A stretch of DNA of 64,000 nucleotides from Clostridia bacterium (GTDB taxonomy: Bacteria > Bacillota > Clostridia > Christensenellales > Aristaeellaceae): assembly GCA_030529995.1 (NCBI GenBank), contig JAUMVT010000003.1, positions 29,342 through 93,341 on the forward strand, written 5' to 3'. Position numbers and translations under genes: made by a program. Position 1 is the stretch's first letter. Each line of letters starts with the position of its first letter. Of this stretch, positions 40,701 through 49,254 are shown one piece after another. The notes beneath the pieces were generated by a model. The model was not told where the DNA came from. It made no database searches and saw only the letters and a list, made by a program, of their open reading frames with translations.

Positions 40701-42241
40701 CAAAGCTCCTTCCTGCTGTCTCTCTTGGCACCTGCCATGTACAGGCCAAGCTCCTCGGCAGTGGTCTTCTTCGGATCCAGCTCGCCGACAATTTCGCCCT
40801 CATACATGACCAGAATACGGTCAGATACGTCCAGCACCTCATCCATTTCCAGAGACACCAGCAGCACGGCCTTGCCCGCATTCCGCTGCGCCACAATCTG
40901 CTTGTGGATGTATTCGATAGCACCCACGTCCAAGCCGCGGGTAGGCTGAACGGCAATCAGCAGTTTGGGCTCCTTATCAATTTCCCGGGCGACAATGGCC
41001 TTTTGCTGGTTGCCGCCGGACATGCTCCGGGTATTGGTCAAGGGGCCCTGACTGGAGCGGATGTCGTACTGATCAATCAGCCGCTCTGCATAGCTGCGGA
41101 TGTTCTTGCGGCGCAGGAATCCGGAATGGGTGAACTCCGGCTCCCAGTACCGCTGAAGCACAATATTGTCCTCCAAAGAATAGTCCAGCACAAGGCCGTG
41201 CTTGTGACGATCCTCCGGAATGTGGCTCATGCCCATGGCATTCCTTGCCCGGATGGGCATGCGGGTAATGTCCTTGCCGTCAAAGGTGATTTTGCCGGAA
41301 ACCAAGGGTTCCAGCCCCGTCAGGCCGTAGACAAACTCCGTCTGTCCATTGCCATCAATGCCGGCAATGCAGACAATCTCACCGCCACGCACCTTCAGGG
41401 ATACATCCCGCACAGCGTTGTTCTTGTGCACCTTGGACGCCACGGTCATGTGCTCAATGTCCAGGATCACGTCCCCGACGGGGCAGTCTTCCTTGTGCAC
41501 ATGGAATTCCACATTGCGTCCCACCATCATGGAAGAAAGCTCTGCTTCCGTGGTGTCCTTGGTTTCCACTGTGCCGATGCACTTGCCCTTGCGGAGCACC
41601 GTACACCGATCGCTGACCGCCATGATCTCCTTCAGCTTATGGGAAATGAACAGGATGGACTTGCCCTCTGCCGCCAGGTTCCGCATGATCTGCATCAGGT
41701 CGTCAATTTCCTGAGGGGTCAACACGGCGGTAGGCTCGTCGAAAATCAAAATCTCGTTATCCCGGTAGAGCATCTTGAGGATTTCCGTCCGCTGCTGCAT
41801 GCCCACGGTGATGTCCTCAACAATAGCATCCGGATCCACCTGCAGGCCGTAGCGTTCGGAAAGCTGAAGCACCTTTTCCCGAGCTTCCTTCTTCTTCAGG
41901 AAGCCCAGCTTGCTGGTCGGCTCCACACCCATGATAATGTTATCCAGCACGGAGAAGCATTCCACCAGCTTGAAGTGCTGATGCACCATGCCAATGCCCA
42001 GCGCATTAGCATCGTTGGGATCCTTAATGGTTACCTCTTTGCCATCCTTCTTGATGATGCCTTCCTCAGGCTGGTACAGGCCGAAAAGCACGCTCATCAG
42101 CGTGGACTTGCCTGCGCCGTTTTCACCAAGCAAAGCATGAATTTCGCCCTTGCGCAGCTGCAAGGTAATGTTGTCATTGGCCACAATGCCCGGGAATCTC
42201 TTGGTGATGTTGAGCATTTCAATGGCGTACCGGTTTTCCAA
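40700..42241 (-). CDS. Nucleoside ABC transporter ATP-binding protein (NupO/YufO type)
   Basis: A 513-residue protein with two ATPase domains. The start is TTG at 42241, 8 bases after GGGAGG. Domain 1 has GENGAGKST (Walker A) near residue 37, a signature in which VGMQQRTEILKML replaces the canonical LSGGQ near 145, and LIFDEPTAVL near 162. Domain 2 has the degenerate Walker A usual in this family (AGIDGNGQTE near 290) and the intact signature SGGNQQKAIVAREI near 410. It powers import of the ligand delivered by the BMP protein. Separated from it by 190 bases with a hairpin. Confidence 0.9.
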   Translation of the reverse strand: MENRYAIEMLNITKRFPGIVANDNITLQLRKGEIHALLGENGAGKSTLMSVLFGLYQPEEGIIKKDGKEVTIKDPNDANALGIGMVHQHFKLVECFSVLDNIIMGVEPTSKLGFLKKKEAREKVLQLSERYGLQVDPDAIVEDITVGMQQRTEILKMLYRDNEILIFDEPTAVLTPQEIDDLMQIMRNLAAEGKSILFISHKLKEIMAVSDRCTVLRKGKCIGTVETKDTTEAELSSMMVGRNVEFHVHKEDCPVGDVILDIEHMTVASKVHKNNAVRDVSLKVRGGEIVCIAGIDGNGQTEFVYGLTGLEPLVSGKITFDGKDITRMPIRARNAMGMSHIPEDRHKHGLVLDYSLEDNIVLQRYWEPEFTHSGFLRRKNIRSYAERLIDQYDIRSSQGPLTNTRSMSGGNQQKAIVAREIDKEPKLLIAVQPTRGLDVGAIEYIHKQIVAQRNAGKAVLLVSLEMDEVLDVSDRILVMYEGEIVGELDPKKTTAEELGLYMAGAKRDSRKEL

Positions 42242-42340
42242 AAAGCATACCTCCCAACTGGTGATCCGCTGCAGCGGTGTTTGGGCTTCCCCCTGCCCTT
42301 GCGAGAGTTCACCCCTCCAATGGAGCCGGAATCATTTTTC

Positions 42341-42384
42341 TGACAAGAGCCCCCGCTTCCGTAGGGGAAACAGGGGCTCTTGTC
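42341..42384 (-). promoter_or_regulatory. Strong hairpin between BMP and ATPase genes
   Basis: TGACAAGAGCCCC and GGGGCTCTTGTCA are perfect 13-base arms, with inner TTCC/GGAA pairing. No U-tract follows on the minus strand. Such hairpins protect the 3' end of an upstream segment, giving more binding protein than ATPase, or cause partial termination. Confidence 0.7.
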
Positions 42385-42431
42385 AAAAGCCCCGAGAGGA
42401 AGGCGAACCTTCCCCCCGGAGAAATCATGGT

Positions 42432-43541
42432 TTACTTGATGTTGCCCAGATCGTTCACCTTGATGGCGGACACAGCAGGCATAGCGGTGGTGTCGTTGGA
42501 CACGGTCACAACGCCGTTGAACATATCAGCAACCAGCTTGTTGTAGTCTTCCTGCGTGAAGGTATCGCACCATGCGGTGGTCTCAGGCAGGCCAACGTAG
42601 TTCAGGCTTGCGTCGTCAGCGGAAACCAGACCCAGGGTCTCAACCTTGCCGCCGTAGTTGGCGAAGTTGCCAGCCAGAGTTTCAGCCAGCAGCTTGTTCA
42701 CGGTTGCGCCCAAGCCCTTCATAGCGCTGGTCACGGTCATGCCTGCGCCGTAGGTGCCGTCGATCTGAGCGGACTGGTCAACGTCAACGCCGATGACCTT
42801 TGCGCCTTCCACCTTAGCAGCAGCTTCAGCAGCAGAGGTGTAGATGCCGCCGCCGCAAGCGAACACAACATCCACGCCCAGGGTCTGATACCAGGTATCC
42901 ATCACAGCGGTCACGTCAGCATCGCCATAGAACTGGTTGCCGTAGCCGTATTCAACAACCACGTCGGTCAGACCCAGCTCAGCAGCAGCAGCGTCAACGC
43001 CCTGCACGAAGCCGTAGCCGTAACGGATAACAGCAGGAACAGCCATGCCGCCCAGGAAGCCGGGGTGACGATAGCCCATCTTCACGGCAGCGTAGCCAGC
43101 CATGTAGCCGCACAGTTCTTCCTGATACACAGCGCAGTACACGTTGCTATTCAGGGTAACGCCGTCGCCCAGGTCACCCTCGCTCACGTCCAGAGCGATG
43201 AAGCTTACGTCGGGATACATATCCTGCACTTCAGCGATGGTGCCGCCGAAAGCATAGCCGGGCATGACGATGACGTTGTAGCCGTCTTCCACAGCGGTTT
43301 CCACCATGGCAACACGCTCAGCAGTGGAGTCGCCATTGGGCTTGTAATACTTGAAGTCAACGCCGTTGGCCTCAGCGAAGGCCTTGCAGGCTTCATAGGT
43401 GGTCTGGTTGAAGGACTGGTCGGTGATGTCGCCGTAGTCGGTGATCATTGCGACACGGTAGGTGGTCTCATCGGCAGCAGCAAAAGAAATTGCGCACAGT
43501 GCCATAGAGACAACAAGCAGCAACGAGATGAGCTTCTTCAT
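42432..43541 (-). CDS. BMP family nucleoside-binding protein
   Basis: A 369-residue secreted binding protein of the BMP/PnrA family (basic membrane protein). Residues 1-24 form a signal peptide. The typical start of the mature part, VAMITDYGDITDQSFNQTTYEA, and DVVFACGGGIYTSAAEAA near residue 230 match purine-nucleoside-binding proteins. A cysteine in the signal region is not in a good lipobox. It is the first gene of the operon and has a promoter at 43586-43614 with PurBox-like sequences upstream. The ligand is probably a purine nucleoside; this is inference from the family. Confidence 0.9.
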   Translation of the reverse strand: MKKLISLLLVVSMALCAISFAAADETTYRVAMITDYGDITDQSFNQTTYEACKAFAEANGVDFKYYKPNGDSTAERVAMVETAVEDGYNVIVMPGYAFGGTIAEVQDMYPDVSFIALDVSEGDLGDGVTLNSNVYCAVYQEELCGYMAGYAAVKMGYRHPGFLGGMAVPAVIRYGYGFVQGVDAAAAELGLTDVVVEYGYGNQFYGDADVTAVMDTWYQTLGVDVVFACGGGIYTSAAEAAAKVEGAKVIGVDVDQSAQIDGTYGAGMTVTSAMKGLGATVNKLLAETLAGNFANYGGKVETLGLVSADDASLNYVGLPETTAWCDTFTQEDYNKLVADMFNGVVTVSNDTTAMPAVSAIKVNDLGNIK

Positions 43542-43585
43542 ATTCTGGTCTCCTCTCTAATATGAGCATTCCATGCTCTTACCTT

Positions 43586-43614
43586 ATTATATCAACCTTT
43601 TCCGTATTTGAAAA
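43586..43614 (-). promoter_or_regulatory. Sigma-A promoter of the nucleoside importer operon
   Basis: On the minus strand TTTTCA (43609-43614) and TATAAT (43586-43591) are separated by 17 bases. A small hairpin (GAGCAT/ATGCTC) lies in the 5' leader. Confidence 0.75.
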
Positions 43615-43659
43615 GGGTTTTAAGCAAAAAATATTCGTTTTTTGAAACGTTTTTTGCAA

Positions 43660-43745
43660 AAACACGAACAATTGCTTTGCAAAGCGATTATCTTTTCGTG
43701 TAAATCCTTTTCTTTCTCTACTTTTTAATATGAACGTTCGGATAT
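43660..43745. promoter_or_regulatory. PurBox-like sequences upstream of the BMP gene
   Basis: AAACACGAACAAT (43660-43672, + strand) matches 11 of 13 positions of the Firmicutes PurR box, and ATATCCGAACGTT (43733-43745, minus strand) matches 12 of 13. They lie about 45 and 120 bases upstream of the promoter. The distance between them differs from the 16-17 bases known in Bacillus, so regulation by PurR is only a possibility. Confidence 0.35.
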
Positions 43746-43747
43746 TT

Positions 43748-44620
43748 TTATGCTTCCGTGGACAGTTTGGAGAAGCCTTCTCCCAGTGCTTCATGGGCTT
43801 CGGTAATGAACATGAAAGCGTTTTCGTCCTCGGCCTGGACGATTTCCTTCAGCCTGGGAATTTCCTGCCTGGACAGCACGCAAAGCACCACAGGACGCTC
43901 CTGCTTTGAGTAGCCGCCCCGAGCCCGCAGCTGGGTCACGCCACGATCCATGTCCTTGATGATGCTTTCCGACACTTTTTCCCACGCCTCCGTCATGATG
44001 AAGCACGCCTTGTTGGACGTAAGGCCTGCCAGCACCACGTCAATCACCTTGCCGGAGACATAAATGCAGATCAGGGCATACAGGCCTTCCCCGGAGCCAA
44101 TGATGAAGAAAGCAGCAATAACCACGCAGAAATCCAGCATGAACAGGAACATGCCCACACTGAGGAAAGGCATCTTCCGGTGCACAATCTTCGCCAGCAT
44201 ATCCGTGCCGCCGGTAGTGGCGCCGCCCCGCATGATCAGGCCAAGACCAATGCCCAGCATGACGCCTCCAAAGAGGGTGCCCAGCAAAGGATCCGTGGTC
44301 AGAGGCTGAAATTGCAACAAGTCAATGGACAAGGAAAACAAAACCGTTGCACCCAGCGACCGCAGAACAAACACACGTCCCATGGTCTTAAAGCTCAGCA
44401 GGAACAGCGGCACGTTCATGAGCAGGCTGACCAAGCCCACCGGCCACCCTGCCAGAAAATTCAGGATGGTGGCAATACCGGTCAGTCCGCCGGGCGCAAT
44501 GTTATTAGGTACCAGAAACAAGGAATAGGACGCACCACCGATCAGGCATCCCAAAAGAATCTGCCCATAGGAAAGGATCATTTCACCCGTACGGTTCTTC
44601 ATCTTCTGCTTCAAATCCAT
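43748..44620 (-). CDS. YitT family membrane protein with DUF2179 domain
   Basis: A 290-residue protein. ATG 44620 follows GGAGG by 8 bases; an upstream extension to 44704 has no site. Five to six membrane segments cover residues 18-185, with NNIAPGGLTGIATIL and MRGGATTGGTDMLAKIV as family marks. A cytoplasmic DUF2179 domain follows (about 205-285). The role of the family is not established. A TTGACA box lies upstream on the minus strand with a weak -10. Confidence 0.88.
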   Translation of the reverse strand: MDLKQKMKNRTGEMILSYGQILLGCLIGGASYSLFLVPNNIAPGGLTGIATILNFLAGWPVGLVSLLMNVPLFLLSFKTMGRVFVLRSLGATVLFSLSIDLLQFQPLTTDPLLGTLFGGVMLGIGLGLIMRGGATTGGTDMLAKIVHRKMPFLSVGMFLFMLDFCVVIAAFFIIGSGEGLYALICIYVSGKVIDVVLAGLTSNKACFIMTEAWEKVSESIIKDMDRGVTQLRARGGYSKQERPVVLCVLSRQEIPRLKEIVQAEDENAFMFITEAHEALGEGFSKLSTEA

Positions 44621-44711
44621 GCAATGCGCCTCCACAAATAAAATATCCCCTTCATGAAAGAAGAACGCTGCTTCTATCTTGTCACAGCCGCCGAAAACTG
44701 TCAACCCCTTG

Positions 44712-44753
44712 GCAAAAAGAAAAACAGCTCCGGCGCTTTTGCGCAGGAGCCGC
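44712..44753 (-). terminator. Terminator of the rhamnose operon
   Basis: On the minus strand CGGCTCC, GCGC, AAAA, GCGC, GGAGC form a GC-rich stem followed by TTTTTCTTTTT, just after the rhaD stop. Confidence 0.85.
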
Positions 44754-44767
44754 CTCGCAGTTGTAAC

Positions 44768-45592
44768 TTAGTCCAGGAACTCTTCCTTAATCTTCACACC
44801 AAAGTCATGGGCAATGGCACGAAGGCCGTCATCGCTGATGGTCTGGCGAATGCCCTGTCCGCAGCTCATGGCCAGCACATAAATCTGTGCTGCCTTCTCG
44901 ATGGTGTGCATCAGGCCGAAGGTGGTGTCGAAGTCAGGGCCGGATACGAACAGGCCATGATGCGCCCACACAGCGGCATCGTATTCCTTCATCTTTTCGC
45001 AGGTGGCCATAGCGATTTCCGCGCCGCCGGGTACCATCCACGGCACCACGCCAACGCCGCCGGGGAACACCACCGGGCACTCCGTTGCGCTCTGCCACAG
45101 CACACGGCTGAAGTCCCGATCCGTCAGGGGCAGCACGTAGGTCAGGGCAATCAGGTTGGGGGTATGGGCATGGTAAATCACCCGACATGCACCGTTGGTA
45201 GCGGCGCAGCGGACGGAGTGATTCATGAAGTGAGTCGGGAATTCACTGGTGGGACGTCCGCCGTTTACCAAGCCCCACACGATACGCCAGCTGTCGCCCT
45301 TATCGTTGATTTCCACCACACACAGGCTATCTTCCGGATCAATGTCCACATTGCGGAAGAACTTGCCGCTGCCGGTGGCAATGAAGTACTCTCCTGCCAG
45401 GTTGGCACCGGTCACACCCATGTTCACCCACTCGCCGGGCTTATCGTTGAAGAAGGTGCGCATGGAATCCACTTCCGCCTTGGTCAGGCGATAGGTCAGG
45501 TTGCCGCCGTTCCGCTCATGCCAGCCCTGATCCCAGCCGTCACGGCAGGTACGGATGTAGCGCTTCATAATGGGCAAATCAGTCATAGCCAT
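44768..45592 (-). CDS. rhaD: Rhamnulose-1-phosphate aldolase
   Basis: A 274-residue class II aldolase that splits L-rhamnulose 1-phosphate into dihydroxyacetone phosphate and L-lactaldehyde. Zinc-ligand histidines are in YHAHTPN (near residue 140) and AHHGLF (near 210); the substrate-binding GGNLT and ATGSGK lie in the N-terminal half. GGAGG precedes the ATG by 7 bases. It is the last gene of rhaB-rhaA-rhaD. Confidence 0.93.
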   Translation of the reverse strand: MAMTDLPIMKRYIRTCRDGWDQGWHERNGGNLTYRLTKAEVDSMRTFFNDKPGEWVNMGVTGANLAGEYFIATGSGKFFRNVDIDPEDSLCVVEINDKGDSWRIVWGLVNGGRPTSEFPTHFMNHSVRCAATNGACRVIYHAHTPNLIALTYVLPLTDRDFSRVLWQSATECPVVFPGGVGVVPWMVPGGAEIAMATCEKMKEYDAAVWAHHGLFVSGPDFDTTFGLMHTIEKAAQIYVLAMSCGQGIRQTISDDGLRAIAHDFGVKIKEEFLD

Positions 45593-45631
45593 AATGTTTC
45601 CTCCTCAAATTCGCACGCTGTGCTCAGCAGG

Positions 45632-46897
45632 TTACACCCGCTTCAGCTGCACGTTTTTCTCATACTCGGTAACCTTATCGAACCACGCACCGTCTTCCGG
45701 CACATTGCACCGGCGGCAGTATTCATTCCACACTTCGCCAAAGGGCATGGTCTTCAGGTCTTCCTGCCGCACCATCAGCTCGGTAAACCGGCCGGTGTCC
45801 TGCAGATCCTTCATGGCATCCATGGGCGTCAGCAGTGCCATCAGCAGTGCCTTCTGCACATTGCGGAAGCCCGTAACCCAGGCGCTGACACGGTTGATGG
45901 AAGCATCAAAGAAGTCCAGTGCCATGTGCACCCGGCCGTCCAGTCCACCGCAGCGCACGATCTCCTTGGCGATTTCCTTGGTTTCGTCGTCCAGCAGCAC
46001 CACATGGTCGCTGTCCCAGCGGACAGGACGGGTAATGTGCAGTGCCAGCTCCGGGAAGAAGGTCAGCAGGGAAGGAATCTTATCGCTGACCATTTCCGTC
46101 GGATGATAATGGCCGTTGTCCATCAGGGGAATGCACTTGCCGGGATTGGCGGCCGCGTAGCTCAGGGCGTACTCTGCGCTGCCCACGGTATAGGCTTCCA
46201 CACCAATGCCGAACACCTTGGATTCCACACAGGGCTTTACCTTGTTAAAGTCGAAGGGCTCGGACAGAATTTCGTCCATGCTCTCCTTGTAGCGCATGCG
46301 GGGACCCATTCGGTCGGCAGGAATGTCCTTGAAGCCGTCTCCTGTCCAGATATTCATGATGCAGGGCTGACCCAGCTCCTCCGCCAGATAGCTGCTGATG
46401 CGGATGCTGGCCTTGCCGTGCTCAATCCAGAAACGGCGAGTTTCCTCATTGGGAGAAGCCAGAGTCAGCGGATCGCACATGGGATGGGAGAAGAAGGTGG
46501 GGTTGAAGTCGCAGCCCAGACCCCGCTCCTTGCAATAGTCCACCCACTTCTTGAAGTGCTTAGGCTCCAGCTTATCCCGATCCACCCAGCCGCCGTTTTC
46601 TTCATCGAAAATGGCGTAGGAGGCATGGAGGTTCATCTTCTTGGTACCAGGGGTCAGGGACAGCACCATGTCAATATCCGCCATCAGCTCTTCCGGCGTG
46701 CGGGCACGGCCGGGATAGTTGCCGGTGGTCTGGATGCCGCCGGTCAGAGGCTTCTCCGGGTCGGTGTCAAAGCCGCGGACATCATCGCCCTGCCAGCAAT
46801 GCAGGCTGACAGGAGCGTGACGCAGCTTTTCCATGGCTGCTTCCACATCCACGCCAATGGCAGCATAACGTTCCTTTGCATAATCAAATTGGCTCAT
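45632..46897 (-). CDS. rhaA: L-rhamnose isomerase
   Basis: A 421-residue cytoplasmic isomerase converting L-rhamnose to L-rhamnulose. It shows the family's SLHCWQGDDVRGF near residue 33, GGIQTTGNYPG near 55, and metal-ligand regions HASYAIFDEENGG and FNPTFFSHP, plus LMDNGHYHPTE near 270. The ATG at 46897 is preferred over one 9 bases upstream because AAAGG lies 9 bases before it. A TIM-barrel metal enzyme of full length. Confidence 0.93.
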   Translation of the reverse strand: MSQFDYAKERYAAIGVDVEAAMEKLRHAPVSLHCWQGDDVRGFDTDPEKPLTGGIQTTGNYPGRARTPEELMADIDMVLSLTPGTKKMNLHASYAIFDEENGGWVDRDKLEPKHFKKWVDYCKERGLGCDFNPTFFSHPMCDPLTLASPNEETRRFWIEHGKASIRISSYLAEELGQPCIMNIWTGDGFKDIPADRMGPRMRYKESMDEILSEPFDFNKVKPCVESKVFGIGVEAYTVGSAEYALSYAAANPGKCIPLMDNGHYHPTEMVSDKIPSLLTFFPELALHITRPVRWDSDHVVLLDDETKEIAKEIVRCGGLDGRVHMALDFFDASINRVSAWVTGFRNVQKALLMALLTPMDAMKDLQDTGRFTELMVRQEDLKTMPFGEVWNEYCRRCNVPEDGAWFDKVTEYEKNVQLKRV

Positions 46898-46935
46898 TGG
46901 TTTCATCCTTTCCGTTCATCTGTGATAGGGATGTA

Positions 46936-48336
46936 TCAAGGTTCATAAACCTGAATGGGGAACGAATCCGGCAGCAGCTTCCGGAAGGCTTCCAAGGAGG
47001 GCAGCTCTCCGGCGGCAATCATCTGTGCAGCCAGATTGCCCAGCGCCGTTCCCTCCGTAGGGCCAGCCAGCACGGGCAGACCGGTCAGCTGCGCCGTCAG
47101 CTGATTCAGGGTAACATTCTGACTGCCGCCGCCTACGATATTCACGGCCGTAAAGCTGTGTCCTACCAGCTTTGCCATTTCCGCAATGCTGTCCCGGTAG
47201 CAGGCAGCCAAGCCCAAGGTTACTGCCCGGTACAGATCTCCCAGTGTTTCCGGCTTGGGTGCGCCCTGTTCCTCAAGGGCAGCAAGCACTTCCCGCTTCA
47301 TGCTGCCGGGTGCGAGGAAGCGGTTATCCGCCGCATCCACATAGGCTTCGTAGGTGCTTTCCGCCGCCATGGCCGCCATTTCCGCATAGGAGTAACGATC
47401 TCCCTCTTCATGGCGAAGGCACTGAAGCATCCACATGCCCATAATGTTCTTCAGGTACCTAGTGGTGTACGCCCAGCCGCCCTCGTTGGTAAACCCGGCA
47501 AGGCAGCTTGCATCGGATGTGCAGGGCGTGGTCAGCTCCGTACCCAGCAGGCTCCATGTGCCGCTGGACAGGAAGGCAGAATGATCATCCTTCGCCGGTA
47601 CGGACATATAGGCACTGCCAGTGTCATGGGTAGCAGGCAGCACCACCGTCACGTCGAAGCCCACCTGCTCCCGCACCTCCGGCAGCAGGCCTCCCAGCAA
47701 TGTGCCGGGCAAAGCGATGGGTGTGCGGAAGATCTGCTCCGGCAGCTCCGCCGCCGCCAGCACTTCCGGCGACCAAGTGTGCGCAGCCGCATCAGCCAGT
47801 GCCGTGGTGGATACGTTGGTCCACTCATGGAGCTTTTTCCCGGTCAGGAGATAATTCAGGTACTCCGGCACAAGGAGGAAATCCTGCGCCTGTTCTTTAT
47901 ATTCCGGGTGCTCACGGAACACCGCCATCAGCTGATAAACTGTATTAAAGGGCTGCTTGGCAATGCCCGTCAAGCCATAATGCCGGCTGAAGGGCAGGCG
48001 CTGTTCCAGCAGAGCATCCATGCCGTTTGTCCGCTCGTCCCGGTAGGCAACCACATCCCCCAGGCGATGATCATCCTTGTCCAGCAGGGCAAAGTCCACC
48101 GCCCAGGTGTCAATCCCCACCGTTTCCGGCAGGCAGCCGTCCTTCCGGCAAGCCTTCAGCCCTTCCACCACGTGGTGAAACAAGCCGTCAATATTCCAGC
48201 ATAGATGACCATCCTTCATACCGGCGCCGTTTTCAAAGCGGTACACTTCTCGGGTGCGGATGCAGCCATCCTCCAGCCAGCCAAGAATGTGCCTTCCTCC
48301 GGATGCACCGATGTCAATCGCAAGGTGATAGTGCAT
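46936..48336 (-). CDS. rhaB: Rhamnulokinase
   Basis: A 466-residue sugar kinase of the FGGY family that phosphorylates L-rhamnulose. The N-terminal phosphate-binding motif DIGASGGRHI, the GIDTWAVDFALLD segment near residue 70 and the C-terminal VGGGSQNVTLNQLTAQ near 390 fit RhaB. It is the first gene of the rhamnose operon. An extended -10 promoter (TGCTATAAT) lies 45 bases upstream. Confidence 0.93.
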   Translation of the reverse strand: MHYHLAIDIGASGGRHILGWLEDGCIRTREVYRFENGAGMKDGHLCWNIDGLFHHVVEGLKACRKDGCLPETVGIDTWAVDFALLDKDDHRLGDVVAYRDERTNGMDALLEQRLPFSRHYGLTGIAKQPFNTVYQLMAVFREHPEYKEQAQDFLLVPEYLNYLLTGKKLHEWTNVSTTALADAAAHTWSPEVLAAAELPEQIFRTPIALPGTLLGGLLPEVREQVGFDVTVVLPATHDTGSAYMSVPAKDDHSAFLSSGTWSLLGTELTTPCTSDASCLAGFTNEGGWAYTTRYLKNIMGMWMLQCLRHEEGDRYSYAEMAAMAAESTYEAYVDAADNRFLAPGSMKREVLAALEEQGAPKPETLGDLYRAVTLGLAACYRDSIAEMAKLVGHSFTAVNIVGGGSQNVTLNQLTAQLTGLPVLAGPTEGTALGNLAAQMIAAGELPSLEAFRKLLPDSFPIQVYEP

Positions 48337-48380
48337 GGCATCACGACCTTCTTTTTATCCATAATGGACATTCTCTTACC

Positions 48381-48389
48381 ATTATAGCA
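48381..48389 (-). promoter_or_regulatory. Extended -10 promoter of the rhamnose operon
   Basis: On the minus strand TGCTATAAT is an extended -10 box. The -35 region (TTTTCT) is poor, which suits activation by a regulator. Confidence 0.7.
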
Positions 48390-48465
48390 TGGATTGCACC
48401 CTGAGAAAAGGTTGTTTCGTCATGAAATTTTCTTTGTGTTTTTGTAACCAATCACGATTTCCGTT

Positions 48466-48482
48466 CATATTTCCTGAATATG
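48466..48482. promoter_or_regulatory. Palindromic operator candidate between the divergent promoters
   Basis: CATATT, a 5-base spacer, AATATG gives a perfect 17-base dyad. It lies 11 bases upstream of the -35 box of the isomerase promoter and about 80 bases upstream of the rhaB promoter. No regulator gene lies next to it. Confidence 0.5.
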
Positions 48483-48493
48483 GTTTACCTATC

Positions 48494-48522
48494 TTGATTT
48501 TTTTCACGGCATAGACGATAAT
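48494..48522 (+). promoter_or_regulatory. Sigma-A promoter of the RpiB-like gene
   Basis: TTGATT (48494-48499) and GATAAT (48517-48522) are 17 bases apart, 39 bases before the start codon. Confidence 0.75.
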
Positions 48523-48561
48523 AGGAGTCAAGTGAACCCCTGAAAAGAAAGGATGACGTTT

Positions 48562-49194
48562 ATGCGGATTGCACTGATTAACGAGAACAGCCAGGCAAGC
48601 AAGAATCCCCTGATTGAGACCACCCTGCGCAAGGTGGTGGAACCCATGGGGCACACGGTGGACAACTATGGCATGTACACCGCCGATGATGCCTGCCAGA
48701 TCACCTACGTGAAGGCCGGTCTGCTGGCCGGTATCCTGCTCAACAGCGGTGCTGCGGACTACGTGGTCACCGGCTGCGGCACCGGCGAAGGCGCTATGCT
48801 GGCCTGCAACAGCTTCCCCGGCGTGCTTTGCGGTCACCTGGTAGATCCTTCCGACGGCTTCATGTTTGCCCAGATCAATGACGGCAACTGCGTCGCTCTC
48901 CCCTTTGCCAAGGATTTCGGCTGGGGTGCAGAGCTGAAGCTGGAGATGATTTTCCGTCAGCTGTTTGGCTTCGGTCATGGCAACGGGTATCCGCCGGAGC
49001 GGGTTGTGCCCGAGCAGCGGAACAAGAAGATTCTGGATCAGGTCAAGGCCATCACCCATCGCCCCATGATCGACATCCTGCACGACATTGACCAGACCTT
49101 CCTGAAGGAAACCATCAGCGGCGAGCATTTCGCGGAGCTGTTCTATCCGGCCTGCAAGGATGAAGCCATCGGTGCCTACCTGAAGGCTCTCTGA
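48562..49194 (+). CDS. RpiB/LacA/LacB family sugar-phosphate isomerase
   Basis: A 210-residue isomerase, longer than the usual 150 residues of RpiB by a C-terminal extension of about 60 residues. ATG 48562 follows AAAGG by 9 bases. The family motif is present as VVTGCGTGEGAMLACNSFPGVLCG near residues 68-92, including the conserved cysteine. It is divergent from the rhamnose operon, so it may act on a sugar phosphate from a related pathway. Exact substrate unknown. Confidence 0.88.
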   Translation: MRIALINENSQASKNPLIETTLRKVVEPMGHTVDNYGMYTADDACQITYVKAGLLAGILLNSGAADYVVTGCGTGEGAMLACNSFPGVLCGHLVDPSDGFMFAQINDGNCVALPFAKDFGWGAELKLEMIFRQLFGFGHGNGYPPERVVPEQRNKKILDQVKAITHRPMIDILHDIDQTFLKETISGEHFAELFYPACKDEAIGAYLKAL

Positions 49195-49206
49195 AAACCG
49201 TACTGA

Positions 49207-49254
49207 AAAATCGGACGGAAGCGTTGTGAAACTTGCTTCCGTCCGATTTCTTTA
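49207..49254. terminator. Bidirectional terminator
   Basis: AAATCGGACGGAAGC and GCTTCCGTCCGATTT arms with a 12-base loop; ends the isomerase gene and overlaps the polA stop. Confidence 0.85.

Noticed and set aside
43542-43747. Purine riboswitch in the leader of the nucleoside importer
   Set aside because: The conserved junction and loop sequences of the xpt-type purine riboswitch are absent.
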